Below, piece by piece: positions 34,042-41,658 of a DNA stretch of 41,658 nt. The stretch comes from Sulfobacillus sp. (GTDB taxonomy: Bacteria > Bacillota > Sulfobacillia > Sulfobacillales > Sulfobacillaceae): assembly GCA_027309085.1 (NCBI GenBank), contig DAIDDL010000037.1:1-41658 (forward strand). Direction: 5' to 3'. The notes beneath the pieces were generated by a model. It made no database searches. It saw only the letters and a program-made list of their open reading frames with translations, and was not told the DNA's origin. The position numbers and the translations under genes are program-made. Positions within the stretch are counted from its first letter, which is position 1; every line of letters starts with the position of its first letter.

Positions 34042-35214
34042 TTGTCGCAAAGCCGCGAAGGACACATGCTATGGCCTTACGCTTTGTTCTCCCTGACGCT
34101 GGGCTTTGGCTGGTTTATTTTGGCCCCGCTGGTGCCCTATCTCATAGGGCGTTTTCACACATCCCTCACTTTAGTGCTGCTGCTGATTTCTCTGTACGGC
34201 TATGCCATGATCGCGGGGGCGCTGCCTGCGGGTTACTGGGTAGCCAAGTCGGGACCTAGACCCGCCCTGCAAACGGCCATTGTTCTGACTGTCATAGGAC
34301 TCGGAGTGCGCGCGCTCTCGACCAATTTTTCTCTGGCCCTGGCAGGGCAAATCATCGCAGCTGTAGCCTATCCGTTCCTCATCGCGCCCATCGGCTCCGT
34401 TTTGCGTCTCGGTCAAGTGCGGCAGCTGAAGTTGGGAACGGGCATGGTTATCGGCATGCTCTTTTTGGGAATGGCCATTGGCTCTTTTGCTGGGCCGTCC
34501 ATGGCTCCTTCCACCGACTTATGGCTGGCGGTGGGGGTGAACGCCGTCTCCGGGATATGGCTTTGGACGCAATTGCCGGCAACATCTGCCCTAAATCCAC
34601 GGGCTCTGGGCGCGACGCGGCTGATCGTGTCATGGTGGTGGGTCATTGGCTTTGTGGTCGCCTCCATGAGTGTCATGCTGGGTTCTGTCAGCACCAGCGC
34701 GCTGATTCACCTGCGCGTGGAGAACGCTGCCGCCTTAGGAGGTCTGCTGTCAGGGCTGACATTTCTGGGTTCAGCCCTGGGGGCGATAGTCTTTGGCTGG
34801 GTCGGGGAGAATCCGTCGAGTTTCCGCCAGCTGCCGCGTCTCTTGGGAGTGCTCACTCTCATCTTTCTGGTGCTGTCCGGCTTGCTGTTGACCGGCACCC
34901 TCTCTGCGTCAACCGCTGGCCTGGACTCCTCGTTCCTGCTCTTCGGCCTGTTCAGCAACGGCTGGTACGCCTTGGCTCTGGAGTCGTCTGCAGAGAAGGC
35001 CCGCTCGCGCACCAACGCGGGAATCGCGACGGCAGGGTTCAGCATGGCTTCCAATATCGGGGTGGCAGTCATTCCCGTTCTCGTGGGCCCGCTGGTGATT
35101 GCAGCCCCAGGGCTGTGGATTGGGGTGGTGGCTGTTCTAGCGCTGGCGGCAGCATTGGTTCCTTTTCTGGTGAAATCATCAGCGCAGAGCGGCGAGGCCA
35201 AGATTTCTGCGTGA
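34042..35214 (+). CDS. MFS transporter
   Basis: About 390 residues with 12 predicted membrane segments. The TM2-3 loop carries a motif A variant (GALPAGYWVAKSGPRPALQ). The TM5-type region reads LIAPIGSVLRLGQVRQLKLGTGMVIGMLFLGMAIGSFAGP, similar to nitrate/cyanate-type and related anion MFS proteins, but this is a weak hint. Start choice: TTG 34042 has GAAAGGA nine bases upstream; ATG 34066 has an SD that is too close; ATG 33994 has none. It is convergent with pucR and they share a hairpin terminator. Substrate unknown. Confidence 0.8.
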   Translation: MSQSREGHMLWPYALFSLTLGFGWFILAPLVPYLIGRFHTSLTLVLLLISLYGYAMIAGALPAGYWVAKSGPRPALQTAIVLTVIGLGVRALSTNFSLALAGQIIAAVAYPFLIAPIGSVLRLGQVRQLKLGTGMVIGMLFLGMAIGSFAGPSMAPSTDLWLAVGVNAVSGIWLWTQLPATSALNPRALGATRLIVSWWWVIGFVVASMSVMLGSVSTSALIHLRVENAAALGGLLSGLTFLGSALGAIVFGWVGENPSSFRQLPRLLGVLTLIFLVLSGLLLTGTLSASTAGLDSSFLLFGLFSNGWYALALESSAEKARSRTNAGIATAGFSMASNIGVAVIPVLVGPLVIAAPGLWIGVVAVLALAAALVPFLVKSSAQSGEAKISA

Positions 35215-35240
35215 GCCGCTCCGCTTGAATGCCCGGGACT

Positions 35241-35272
35241 CTGGTGGCAGCTGGTTTTCGGGCTGCCGCCAG
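35241..35272. terminator. Shared terminator between MFS gene and pucR
   Basis: CTGGTGGCAGC pairs with GCTGCCGCCAG (one T-G pair) around a 10-base loop. It lies 26 bases after the MFS stop and 22 bases past the pucR stop in its direction. Confidence 0.6.
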
Positions 35273-35294
35273 GGTCTTGCCCATTTATGCCCGC

Positions 35295-36851
35295 TTATTG
35301 TGGCTTAGGTACCGCAGGCAAATGATCCTCGTGCTGCTGGCTGCAAAGAAAACGGTAGGCTAAAATCGCATTTTCCAAAGCCACACGGCGTTCAAAGACC
35401 ATAAAATCCTCTCCGAGCAATGCTTTGAGTGTCCGGATGCGGGAATAGAGCGTCTGCCGGTGAATACCCAATGCCGTGGAGACGTCCTGTTTGGACCCGT
35501 TAAGCGTGAGCAAAGCTTCCAGTGTGAGCAACAGAGCGTCGGCGCTTTTGCTATGTTCACTCTCCAGCAAGGCGTCAAGCTCCGGATGAATCACCAGCCG
35601 CTGCAGCACATCCGGCGCCGTGGCCAGAAGCCACCGATAGGCGCCCAGCTTCTCATAGCTTTGAGGGCTGGCCCCGCACACGTGCCCGGCCACCTGTGCG
35701 GCGTCATAGGCCTCGGCAAACGACGTGTGAATTTCCGCTGGGTCGTTATGCGGAGCAGAGAGCCCCACGGTGCACTCGCGCCCTCCAAAGCTATGGGCCA
35801 ACGCCTCAGGAAGTTTGAGTATTTCCGCGGACCGCCCGATCACGAGCCAAATATCCCGGTCACTTTGTTTGAGGCAGGCAGTAGTGTAAAGGCCGGGCAG
35901 CCGGTTCAGGGCTGCACTGGCTGCTGAAGCGCGTGCGTCTCTGGGAACGACCCCTACCCGGAAACTACGGGTGCCGGATAAATTGTAACGCGAGCGGCAG
36001 CGCTGCAGGACCGCCGCGGGCGGATTGTCTTCAAAAAACAGCTGTTCCAGCAGAACGGCTTCTTCTTGCCGGCGGTGTTTCTCCAAAGTTTCAACCCGGA
36101 TAATTTCCTGGGCAGCCGCAGTGGTGATGCGGTCCAGCGCCAAATAAAGATATTCATCCAGATAATCCGCGGACAGCAAAATCACCACATCACCTACAGG
36201 ATATCCGAACACGCTGATAGTCTGGCGCAGGTGTGGGGCTGGGGTCTGCTCGATGAGCGGGTGCAGAGCATCACGGCGAAAAGGGCGCAGGGGAAATGGC
36301 CATAATCCGAACTGCACCGCGTCATGGTCTGGGTCCCGGGGAATGTAACCCAGTGGCTGCTTGAGCACGTCGTACGATGCCTGGAAGAGAGCCGGCAGTC
36401 CCATGGTTGCCAGCAGAACCTTGCGCAGGCGGCCTGAGAGGTCGTCGAGATCCTCGAGAATCCTGTGGTGGCGGCTGAGGAGCAGGCTGTTCACTTCCTG
36501 AGATAAGTCGAGAAACCGGACGGGATGGGCAAACACAATGAGGGGCAAATCATCAGCATTGGCGGTGTCGACAAGGTCCTGCGGCACCCGGGGGAAGTAT
36601 TCTCCCAGTTCCAACACCAGCCCTGAAGCTTTTGCCTTCACGAGGCCTTGAACAAACATGCGCCGCTGCTCCGGAGTCGTAAGCCCGACTCCCGTACTGA
36701 GCACCAGTTCCCCTCCCCGCAAGAAGTCGCCGATATTGGGAATCTCGCCAATATGGACCCACTGCACCGGCCGGTCGAGACCCTTATGCCCTGCGGCCAC
36801 CACTGCCGACTGAAACAGATTGCGCGCCAGAACCTCCCGCAGCACAACCAT
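35295..36851 (-). CDS. PucR-family transcriptional regulator
   Basis: 518 residues. The N-terminal PucR ligand domain reads VLREVLARNLFQSAVVAAG, VQWVHIGEIPNIGDFLRGGELVLSTG and PLIVFAHPVRFLDLSQEVNSLLL. The centre is a GGDEF-like CdaR segment. The C-terminal helix-turn-helix is SKQDVSTALGIHRQTLYSRIRTLKALLG. PucR proteins control purine and related nitrogen-compound breakdown in Bacillus. I set the ATG at 36851 because AGGAGG lies about 10 bases upstream. It is divergent from mmsA, and with the aminotransferase and NCS1 transporter genes beyond, the likely targets are those genes. An imperfect TTGT-n12-ACAA palindrome lies in the shared promoter region. Confidence 0.9.
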   Translation of the reverse strand: MVVLREVLARNLFQSAVVAAGHKGLDRPVQWVHIGEIPNIGDFLRGGELVLSTGVGLTTPEQRRMFVQGLVKAKASGLVLELGEYFPRVPQDLVDTANADDLPLIVFAHPVRFLDLSQEVNSLLLSRHHRILEDLDDLSGRLRKVLLATMGLPALFQASYDVLKQPLGYIPRDPDHDAVQFGLWPFPLRPFRRDALHPLIEQTPAPHLRQTISVFGYPVGDVVILLSADYLDEYLYLALDRITTAAAQEIIRVETLEKHRRQEEAVLLEQLFFEDNPPAAVLQRCRSRYNLSGTRSFRVGVVPRDARASAASAALNRLPGLYTTACLKQSDRDIWLVIGRSAEILKLPEALAHSFGGRECTVGLSAPHNDPAEIHTSFAEAYDAAQVAGHVCGASPQSYEKLGAYRWLLATAPDVLQRLVIHPELDALLESEHSKSADALLLTLEALLTLNGSKQDVSTALGIHRQTLYSRIRTLKALLGEDFMVFERRVALENAILAYRFLCSQQHEDHLPAVPKPQ

Positions 36852-36884
36852 CCTTTCCCCTCCTATCAACAATCTGTCCTGTTC

Positions 36885-36904
36885 TTGTTGCAATAATTAT
36901 ACAA
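36885..36904. promoter_or_regulatory. Possible regulator-binding palindrome upstream of pucR
   Basis: Twenty bases with TTGT and ACAA ends and an AT-rich centre, 34 bases before the pucR ATG and 130 before mmsA. It is a plausible operator for PucR self-control, but no consensus is known to me that would confirm it. Confidence 0.3.
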
Positions 36905-36932
36905 ACTGTCAGACCTTCGCATGCGCGGATTT

Positions 36933-36941
36933 TGCTACGAT
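36933..36941 (+). promoter_or_regulatory. Possible extended -10 promoter for mmsA
   Basis: TGCTACGAT, a TGnTAnnAT extended -10, about 95 bases upstream of mmsA. A similar TGCTATACT lies before the aminotransferase gene at 38550. The -35 boxes are weak in both. Confidence 0.3.
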
Positions 36942-37036
36942 TTAAAAAATTGGCGCCGTGACCAAAGAATACCCCAGTACCCGGGTGAAGGGCCTGGAGA
37001 TCCGCTATGCCGGCGCCATCAAAGGAGAGCGATAGG

Positions 37037-38497
37037 ATGGAAACATTGATGCATGTCATCGGCGGCCGGCCGGTAACTCCTCAGGCCAGCCAGTGGGATA
37101 ATGTGGTCAATCCTGCCAGCGGGGAAATTCTGGGAAGAGTGCCGCTCGACGATGCACAAGCCTTAAGCCTCGCGGTGGAAACAGCCTCTGCGGCTTTTGG
37201 TCCGTGGGCGGACACGCCGGTGCTGCAAAGGGCCCGGGTCATGTTCAAGTTTCACGAGTTAATGGATCGCCACCGGAATGACATCGCCCGCTCGGTCACA
37301 ACCGAACACGGCAAGACTCTTCCGGATGCCACGCTGGAAGTCGCCCGCGCCATGGAAGTGGTCGAACTGGCTGCTTCGGCTCCATCTCTACTGAAAGGCG
37401 AAGTGCTTGCGGGGGTGTCCCGCGGCGTGGACACCATGCTGATCCGCACTCCCTTGGGAGTGGTGGCAGGCATTACCCCATTCAATTTCCCCGCTATGGT
37501 GCCCCTGTGGATGATTCCCCCCGCTCTGGTAAGCGGCAATACCTTCATTTTGAAGCCCTCCGAACGCACCCCTTTGACTTCATTGCTCATGATGGATCTC
37601 TGGGCAGAAGCCGGTCTGCCGCCGGGTGTGCTGAACCTGGTCCTGGGAGGCAGATCCGCCGTCGACCAAATTCTCACGCACCCTGATATCAAAGCGGTGT
37701 CATTTGTTGGGTCCCAGCCTGTGGCCGAATACATCTACCGCACAGCGGCAGCCCAAGGCAAGAGAGTCCAGGCTTTAGGCGGGGCCAAAAACTATCATAT
37801 CATCATGCCCGATGCCCACATTCCCAAGACAGTGGATGCCCTGATGGGATCCGCCTTCGGGTCGGCTGGAGAAAGATGTCTGGCTGGGTCCGTAGCTATC
37901 GCCGTGGGCTCGGCGGCGGATACCCTGGTCCCCGCGCTCAGAGAGGCGATCCGCCAGTGGCAAGTCGGCCCTGGCCTCGATGCCAGCAGTGACATGGGGC
38001 CTGTGATCCGTCCCGAAAGCCGTGAGCGCATTGCCGGCTATATCCAAAAAGGGGTCGAGGAAGGGGCTGTGCTGCTAGAGGACGGCCGGCAGAATCCTGT
38101 AGAGCAGCCTGGATTTTTTCTGCGGCCGACGCTGTTTGACGGGGTCAGCAGCAGCATGACCATCGCCCGTGAAGAAATTTTCGGACCTGTTCTAAGTCTT
38201 ATGCGGGCGCCGGATCTCACCGGCGCCGTCAAGCTGGCCAATGCGTCGCAATTCGGGAATACCGCCACCATATACACGGAATCCGGGGCATCGGCCCGCT
38301 ATTTCCGGGACCATATCGAAGCGGGCATGGTCGGGGTCAACATCGGTGTGCCAGCACCCGTAGCGATCTTCCCATTCACCGGCTGGAAGCATTCGTTTTA
38401 CGGAGACCTGCACGCCACCGGCATGGATGCTCTGCGGTTTTATACAGAAGAAAAGGTGGTCATCAGCCGCTGGTGGGGAGACAACCAGCCGGAATAA
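37037..38497 (+). CDS. mmsA: CoA-acylating methylmalonate/malonate-semialdehyde dehydrogenase
   Basis: 486 residues. It converts malonate semialdehyde or methylmalonate semialdehyde, with NAD and CoA, to acetyl-CoA or propanoyl-CoA. Asn150 lies in TPFNFPAMVP, Lys173 in LKPSERTP and catalytic Cys281 in GERCLAGSVA. The block QALGGAKNYHIIMPDA is diagnostic: CoA-dependent MmsA enzymes have Asn in place of the general-base Glu of hydrolytic aldehyde dehydrogenases. FFGDLH-like SFYGDLHATGMD and RFYTEEKVVISRWW close the protein. The ATG at 37037 has AAAGGAGAG upstream. It precedes a class III aminotransferase that could supply the semialdehyde. Confidence 0.93.
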   Translation: METLMHVIGGRPVTPQASQWDNVVNPASGEILGRVPLDDAQALSLAVETASAAFGPWADTPVLQRARVMFKFHELMDRHRNDIARSVTTEHGKTLPDATLEVARAMEVVELAASAPSLLKGEVLAGVSRGVDTMLIRTPLGVVAGITPFNFPAMVPLWMIPPALVSGNTFILKPSERTPLTSLLMMDLWAEAGLPPGVLNLVLGGRSAVDQILTHPDIKAVSFVGSQPVAEYIYRTAAAQGKRVQALGGAKNYHIIMPDAHIPKTVDALMGSAFGSAGERCLAGSVAIAVGSAADTLVPALREAIRQWQVGPGLDASSDMGPVIRPESRERIAGYIQKGVEEGAVLLEDGRQNPVEQPGFFLRPTLFDGVSSSMTIAREEIFGPVLSLMRAPDLTGAVKLANASQFGNTATIYTESGASARYFRDHIEAGMVGVNIGVPAPVAIFPFTGWKHSFYGDLHATGMDALRFYTEEKVVISRWWGDNQPE

Positions 38498-38549
38498 TTC
38501 CCCCTGCGGCCCGCAGGCCCGCACCATTCCAGGCTATTCCGCAGAGATT

Positions 38550-38558
38550 TGCTATACT
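38550..38558 (+). promoter_or_regulatory. Extended -10 promoter before the aminotransferase gene
   Basis: TGCTATACT fits TGnTATAAT with one mismatch, 44 bases before the start codon. It suggests the aminotransferase gene can be transcribed on its own. Confidence 0.45.
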
Positions 38559-38601
38559 TGGGCCAGTGTGATACCTGATACGTTCAGAAAGGATGAGCAT
38601 A

Positions 38602-39927
38602 GTGGATGACCGGCTTACGCGTCAACAGCAGTATCTCGTGCCAGGCATTGGACTGTATTACAAGGAGCCGCTGACATTAGTGTCAGGAGAAGGCCGCCAT
38701 GTCCGGGACGACAAGGGGCGCTCGTATCTAGATTTCTTTGGAGGCATTCTGACCGTATCGGTGGGTCACTGCCATCCGGCGGTCACCCGCGCCATCACCC
38801 AGCAGGCATCAACCCTGGTGCATACCTCCACGTTGTATCTTACGGAACCGATGATCGATTTGGCTGAATACCTGGCTGGCATCACCCCGGGGAAACTGTC
38901 GCAAAGTTTCTTTACTACCAGTGGTACGGAAGCCAACGAAACCGCCATTGTGATGGCCCAGTTGGCCACAGGCCGCGAAGACATTGTCGCATTGCGCCAC
39001 AGCTATTCGGGACGCTCGCAGGTCACCATGGGCCTGACCGGGCAGGGGCCGTGGAAGCTCGGCGGAAGTGGCATGGCCCTGCCTATCCGCCATACCCACA
39101 ACCCTTACTGCTACCGCTGCCCATTCGGCAAAACGCCGGACCGCTGCGGTCTGGAATGCGCCAAGGATATGGATGACTTCATCAGGACCAGCACCTCTGG
39201 ACACCTCGCAGCCTTCATCGCCGAACCCATTCAAGGAGTAGGCGGTTTTATCACCCCGCCGCCAGCTTTCTTTCAGGAGGCTGTGGGAATTGCCCGCAAA
39301 TATGGCGCCTTGTTCATTGATGACGAGGTGCAGACCGGATTTGGGAGAACCGGAAAACCTTTTGGCATTGAGCACTATGGAGTCGAGCCCGACCTGATGA
39401 CGTTCGCCAAAGGGATGGCCAATGGCATGCCCATAGGCGCTACCATCGCTACCCCCGCTGTGGCCAGTCATTACACCGGCCCGACCATTTCCACATTTGG
39501 CGGCAATCCTGTGGTCATGCAAGCCGCACTGGCCACCCTGCACGTCATGGAGCAGGAGCGCCTGACCGAACATGCGGCAATTTTAGGCGCGACTTTACGC
39601 AACGGACTGGAAACCCTAGCAGACACCTATCCCGTCATGGGGGACGTCCGCGGCATGGGACTGATGCAGGGCATCGAAATTGTGGGGGACGGGAAAGTTC
39701 CCGCTCCAGAACTGGCAGAGGAAATTCTCGAGTTGACGAAAGAGCGGGGATTGCTGTTAGGACTGGGCGGCCTGTACCACAATGTCCTGCGCATCGCTCC
39801 TCCCCTGACTGTCAATGATGATGAAGTGGAGGAGGCTCTCGCGACACTCAGGGACGCCATGGCGGCCTTGTACCAGGCACATCCGGCACTGACCTCGGTC
39901 ACACCAACGCGCCTGTCTTATCTATAA
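38602..39927 (+). CDS. Class III PLP-dependent aminotransferase (beta-alanine/alanine-glyoxylate/GABA type)
   Basis: About 441 residues. It transfers the terminal amino group of an omega-amino acid to a keto acid. Features: GRSYLDFFGGILTVSVGHCHP, TTSGTEANETA (PLP phosphate), HSYSGRS, AAFIAEPIQGVGG, IDDEVQTGFGRTG with the PLP Asp, and the PLP Lys in TFAKGMANGMP. An insert NPYCYRCPFGKTPDRCGLEC has four Cys, as in the AGXT2-like branch. The GTG at 38602 is eight bases after AAAGGA; ATG 38593 touches the SD. Next to mmsA, the natural reading is beta-alanine to malonate semialdehyde. A 19-bp hairpin follows. Confidence 0.9.
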   Translation: MDDRLTRQQQYLVPGIGLYYKEPLTLVSGEGRHVRDDKGRSYLDFFGGILTVSVGHCHPAVTRAITQQASTLVHTSTLYLTEPMIDLAEYLAGITPGKLSQSFFTTSGTEANETAIVMAQLATGREDIVALRHSYSGRSQVTMGLTGQGPWKLGGSGMALPIRHTHNPYCYRCPFGKTPDRCGLECAKDMDDFIRTSTSGHLAAFIAEPIQGVGGFITPPPAFFQEAVGIARKYGALFIDDEVQTGFGRTGKPFGIEHYGVEPDLMTFAKGMANGMPIGATIATPAVASHYTGPTISTFGGNPVVMQAALATLHVMEQERLTEHAAILGATLRNGLETLADTYPVMGDVRGMGLMQGIEIVGDGKVPAPELAEEILELTKERGLLLGLGGLYHNVLRIAPPLTVNDDEVEEALATLRDAMAALYQAHPALTSVTPTRLSYL

Positions 39928-39937
39928 CCTGCCACCA

Positions 39938-39980
39938 GTGGAAAGAACGGGAGCCCACACCGGGCTCCCGTTCTTTCCAC
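39938..39980 (+). terminator. Very strong terminator hairpin after the aminotransferase gene
   Basis: A perfect 19-bp stem: the left arm begins GTGGAAAGAACGGGAGCCC and the right arm is its exact complement, with a 5-base loop ACACC. It lies 10 bases after the stop and separates the aminotransferase gene from the NCS1 gene. Confidence 0.8.
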
Positions 39981-40007
39981 GTGCTAGGGAGCCTCCCCAA
40001 GCATTTC

Positions 40008-40036
40008 TTACACGATGTATAGAAAATTCAGTGTAA
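40008..40036. promoter_or_regulatory. Inverted repeat upstream of the NCS1 gene
   Basis: TTACAC, 17 bases, GTGTAA. It could be an operator; the spacing also mimics a -35/-10 pair. It lies about 165 bases before the start codon in a 220-base gap that shows no other feature. Confidence 0.3.
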
Positions 40037-40202
40037 ATTTGCGGATCTGTCCACGGACACCCCGTCACCGGACCCGTTATCATGGAAACATCCCTCCGTT
40101 AACATGCGAAGTGGGATAGGCACCGCATAATTCCCCCGACAATAAGGTCTTGGAGCGTGATATCGGTTCATTCATCTTGTTCAGCAAGGGAGATTACGGC
40201 AG

Positions 40203-41565
40203 ATGGCTGTCAACTCAGAAAGCAATGAGGATCTGGTCCGCTATAATCAGGACATTGCCCCCACGACCAAGGAGCAGCGGCAATGGTCCTTGTACAACTA
40301 TCTGAGCTTGTGGATCGGCATGGCGCACAATATCCCCACGTATCTGATGGCTGGCGGCTTTATTGTTTTAGGACTCAGTTGGTGGGAAGCGATTCTCACG
40401 GTCTTTGCCGGAAATATGATTGTACTGGTGCCGATATTGCTCAATGCCCATGGGCACCAAATATGGGATTCCTTTTCCCGTCCTCGCCCGGGCCTCGTTT
40501 GGCGTGGTCGGTGCGGGCATCCCCGCATTTTTGCGAGCCTTGGTGGGAGCGGGTTGGTTCGGCATCGAGACGGCCATCGGAGGACAGGCGATACAGACCT
40601 TTCTCTTGATGATTATTCCTGGCTGGGCCCACTTTTCCGGGAGCTTTACCTTCGTGGGGATGAATCTCGGAGGCTGGATCAGCTTTATGATATTCTGGCT
40701 GATGAACGTGTGGATCATTTATCACGGCATTCGGGCCGTCCGGCGGTTCGAGGCCTGGACGGGACCTTTGGTGCTTCTGTTGGGAATCGGGCTGCTGATC
40801 TGGGCGGTGAGCGCCGCCCATGGCTTCGGACCTATGCTGGCAAGACCAGCCCAAGTGCACGGCGCGGCGCTGTGGGCTATAGAAATCCCCGCGCTGACCA
40901 GCGTAGTGGGATTCTGGTCGACACTGTCGCTCAACATTCCCGACTTTACGCGATTCGCTAAGAGCCAGAAGGCTCAGGAGTGGGGCCAGGCTCTGGGACT
41001 GCCCCTCACTATGACCATCTTCTCCGGTATTGGTGTGCTGGTCACATCAGCCACCATCGTGGTGTTCCACCACGCAATTTCTGATCCCATCACTCTGTTG
41101 GGGCACTTTCACAACATCTTCATCCTCATCATTTCGTTAGGGGCTGTAGTCGTCGCCACCCTCTCTGTCAATGTGGCCGCCAACATCATTTCCCCCGCCT
41201 ACGACTTTATCCAGCTTTTCCCGAAACAGCTGAATTTCTCACGCGGCGGGCTTGTTACCGGCATTCTCGGCATTGTGATGGTGCCATGGCTGCTTATTTC
41301 CAATCCTCATATCTACATCTATACCTGGCTGGACGTCTACTCCGGGTTTCTCGGACCGATCGCGGCGATTCTCATCGCCGACTACTGGGTTTTCCGGCGC
41401 ACGACGCTGAAGGTCATCGACCTGTATGAATCCTCTGGACAGTATTACTACAAACACGGGTATAATCCCCTGGCAATCTGGGCTCTCGTGGCCGGCATCG
41501 TCATCTCTCTGATCGGCAAAGTGGTGCCGTCTTTGGTATGGCTCATGAACTCTCCCGCCACCTAA
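40203..41565 (+). pseudogene. NCS1-family nucleobase/allantoin-type transporter, frameshifted
   Basis: About 453 codons in two frames. The first carries the NCS1 opening WSLYNYLSLWIGMAHNIPTYLMAGG to LLNAH near 40453. The family continues N-G-H-A-G-T-K-Y-G-I-P-F-P-V, and here GTKYGIPFPVLARASFG resumes in the next frame after CATG, so two bases of the Ala codon seem lost. The second frame then runs unbroken through GWFGIETAIGGQAI, FWSTLSLNIPDFTRFAKSQ and YDFIQLFPKQLNFSRGG to TAA at 41565, covering TM3-12. NCS1 proteins import purines, pyrimidines, hydantoins or allantoin by cation symport. One small indel in an otherwise intact gene could also be an assembly error. The ATG has AAGGGAG upstream. 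Confidence 0.85.
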
Positions 41566-41590
41566 CCCTGTCGGGTTGAGGTGGGGGTTT
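41558..41590 (+). terminator. Terminator at the end of the NCS1 gene
   Basis: CCACCT-ACCC pairs with GGGT-AGGTGG across a TGTC loop with a small bulge and is followed by GGGGTTT. The left arm overlaps the stop codon. The remaining bases to the window end show no gene; a short CTCGGA-tcac-TCCGAG hairpin lies at about 41594. Confidence 0.6.
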
Positions 41591-41658
41591 CTCGGATCAC
41601 TCCGAGAGGTTCCTGGTTCCGCGACTTGTGCGTGGAAGCCGTAGGCTTCGCATGTCTT

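Noticed and set aside
34521-35228. 235-codon frame inside the MFS gene at 34042-35214
   Set aside because: It is a shadow of the transporter in another frame with no hydrophobic pattern of its own.

Overview
The window looks like chromosome from a moderately GC-rich, low-GC-lineage-type Gram-positive bacterium. A Sulfobacillus-like acidophilic Firmicute is my best guess, by inference only. Supporting signs are strong purine Shine-Dalgarno (SD) sites with frequent GTG/TTG starts, a GlpP antiterminator, an HPr that keeps both His15 and Ser46, PucR-type control, and numerous relics of insertion sequences (IS).

Layout. (1) 1-1260 is an IS graveyard: the 3' half of a frameshifted ISKra4-family transposase, then on the minus strand a decayed IS607-type serine recombinase and a probable TnpB tail. 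(2) 1429-2718 is an MFS transporter. (3) 3017-13366 is a glycerol/dihydroxyacetone island. A divergent enzyme I (ptsI) faces glpA-glpB-glpC-glpP-HPr, then glpK, dhaK, dhaL and dhaM, mostly with overlapping start and stop codons. A C-terminal scrap of glpF lies in another frame just before glpK. Two routes to dihydroxyacetone phosphate are encoded: GlpK followed by the GlpABC membrane-linked dehydrogenase, and PEP-driven DhaKLM fed by the local EI and HPr. A hairpin plus T-run lies in the glpA leader and a second hairpin lies before glpK; both are candidate GlpP targets. (4) 13724-19458 holds a succinate-semialdehyde-type dehydrogenase, three DNA-repair or nuclease genes (tag, a TatD-like gene, a family 5 uracil-DNA glycosylase), a glycine-rich stress-type membrane protein, and an IS110 transposase inserted just upstream of it. 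(5) 20186-26019 holds an intracellular GH15 glucoamylase, gap, pgk and a short-chain dehydrogenase. (6) 26020-26872 is a gene-poor gap. (7) 27000-35214 holds an odd LuxR-type regulator, a universal stress protein, an AcuI-type reductase, an acyl-CoA ligase, two MFS proteins, and a broken TSUP exporter next to a DUF1634 protein. (8) 35295-41565 holds a PucR regulator divergent from mmsA, a class III aminotransferase and a frameshifted NCS1 transporter. This set fits import of a nucleobase or related compound and breakdown of beta-alanine or a similar amino acid to acyl-CoA.

Several genes are broken: the ISKra4 transposase, IS607 tnpA, glpF, TSUP and NCS1. Some of the single frameshifts could be assembly errors. 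The glpF and IS607 relics are too eroded for that explanation. I found no CRISPR array, tRNA or rRNA.
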